DNA from: an uncultured Clostridia bacterium
Lineage (GTDB): Bacteria > Bacillota_A > Clostridia > TANB77 > CAG-508
NCBI GenBank assembly: GCA_949747745.1
Contig: CATKFT010000216.1
Span: forward strand, 1 to 6,144
Length of the DNA: 6,144 nucleotides
Direction of reading: 5' to 3'
This document shows positions 6,080 through 6,144 of this stretch, one piece after another; the first letter of the stretch is position 1; each line of letters opens with the position of its first letter. The notes below the pieces were generated by a model that made no database searches, was not told where the DNA came from, and was given only the letters and a program-made list of their open reading frames with translations. A program made the position numbers and the translations under genes.

Positions 6080-6144
6080 TTAGAATGGTAGGTCATCATT
6101 GGAAGAAATTTCGAAATCAGAACTTCCTGCTGTTGGCATTGCAC
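6080..6144 (-). CDS. ssb: Single-stranded DNA-binding protein, C-terminal end (partial)
   Basis: Only the last 20 codons and the TAA stop (6080-6082) are inside the window; the rest lies beyond the right edge. They read [20 protein letters not shown]. The acidic DDLPF tip is the hallmark of bacterial SSB, the tail that recruits replication and repair partners. Its position just before rpsR matches the conserved rpsF-ssb-rpsR operon. The OB-fold domain is not visible here. Confidence 0.9.
   Translation of the reverse strand, partial: AMPTAGSSDFEISSNDDLPF

Noticed and set aside
6055..6144. N-terminal extension of S18 by 30 residues to the window edge
   Set aside because: The extra residues do not resemble S18. 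The same bases read as the SSB tail ending DDLPF in another frame, and a ribosome binding site precedes the ATG at 6054.

Overview
The window is very AT-rich and looks like part of a chromosome from a low-GC Firmicute, most likely an anaerobic or facultative Clostridia-type bacterium. The reasons are codon use, strong AGGAGG-type ribosome binding sites, an oxygen-sensitive pyruvate formate-lyase system, and the ssb-rpsR order of the rpsF-ssb-rpsR ribosomal operon. The species cannot be named from sequence alone.

Layout from left to right. Bases 1-246 hold an imperfect long hairpin (65-117), a candidate promoter and an 8-2-8 palindrome overlapping its -10 box. They lead into a plus-strand multi-pass membrane protein (247-1110) of the putative 10-TM heavy-metal/manganese exporter type, with a Cys/His-rich cytosolic loop. 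A compact hairpin terminator (1109-1138) separates it from the convergent minus-strand genes. The rest of the window is minus strand. pflA (1145-1877) is the glycyl-radical activating enzyme, broken by one extra base at 1541. A 187-bp spacer follows, with a 100-bp inverted-repeat element and a duplicated Shine-Dalgarno sequence. pflB (2065-4299) is intact pyruvate formate-lyase. A 419-bp gene-free region (4300-4718) carries the pflB promoter and two tandem 128-bp repeats that look like a duplicated miniature transposable element. Next come a patatin-like phospholipase (4719-5567), a promoter/operator region, a strong terminator (5713-5755), rpsR (5767-6054) and the last 20 codons of ssb (6080-6144).

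How the genes relate. PflB cleaves pyruvate plus CoA to acetyl-CoA and formate, but only after PflA has installed a radical on Gly719, so the two genes form one functional unit. The pflA frameshift would disable the pathway unless it is an assembly error, is bypassed by frameshifting, or is covered by another activase. The metal exporter and the patatin-like protein appear to be independent single-gene units, each with its own promoter and a palindrome near the start site. rpsR closes a housekeeping operon.

No defence system, CRISPR array or clearly new multi-gene system is visible. The most unusual material is non-coding: the pflB-pflA intergenic structure with its complementary Shine-Dalgarno copies, and the tandem MITE-like pair with three TAATAAAT boundaries.
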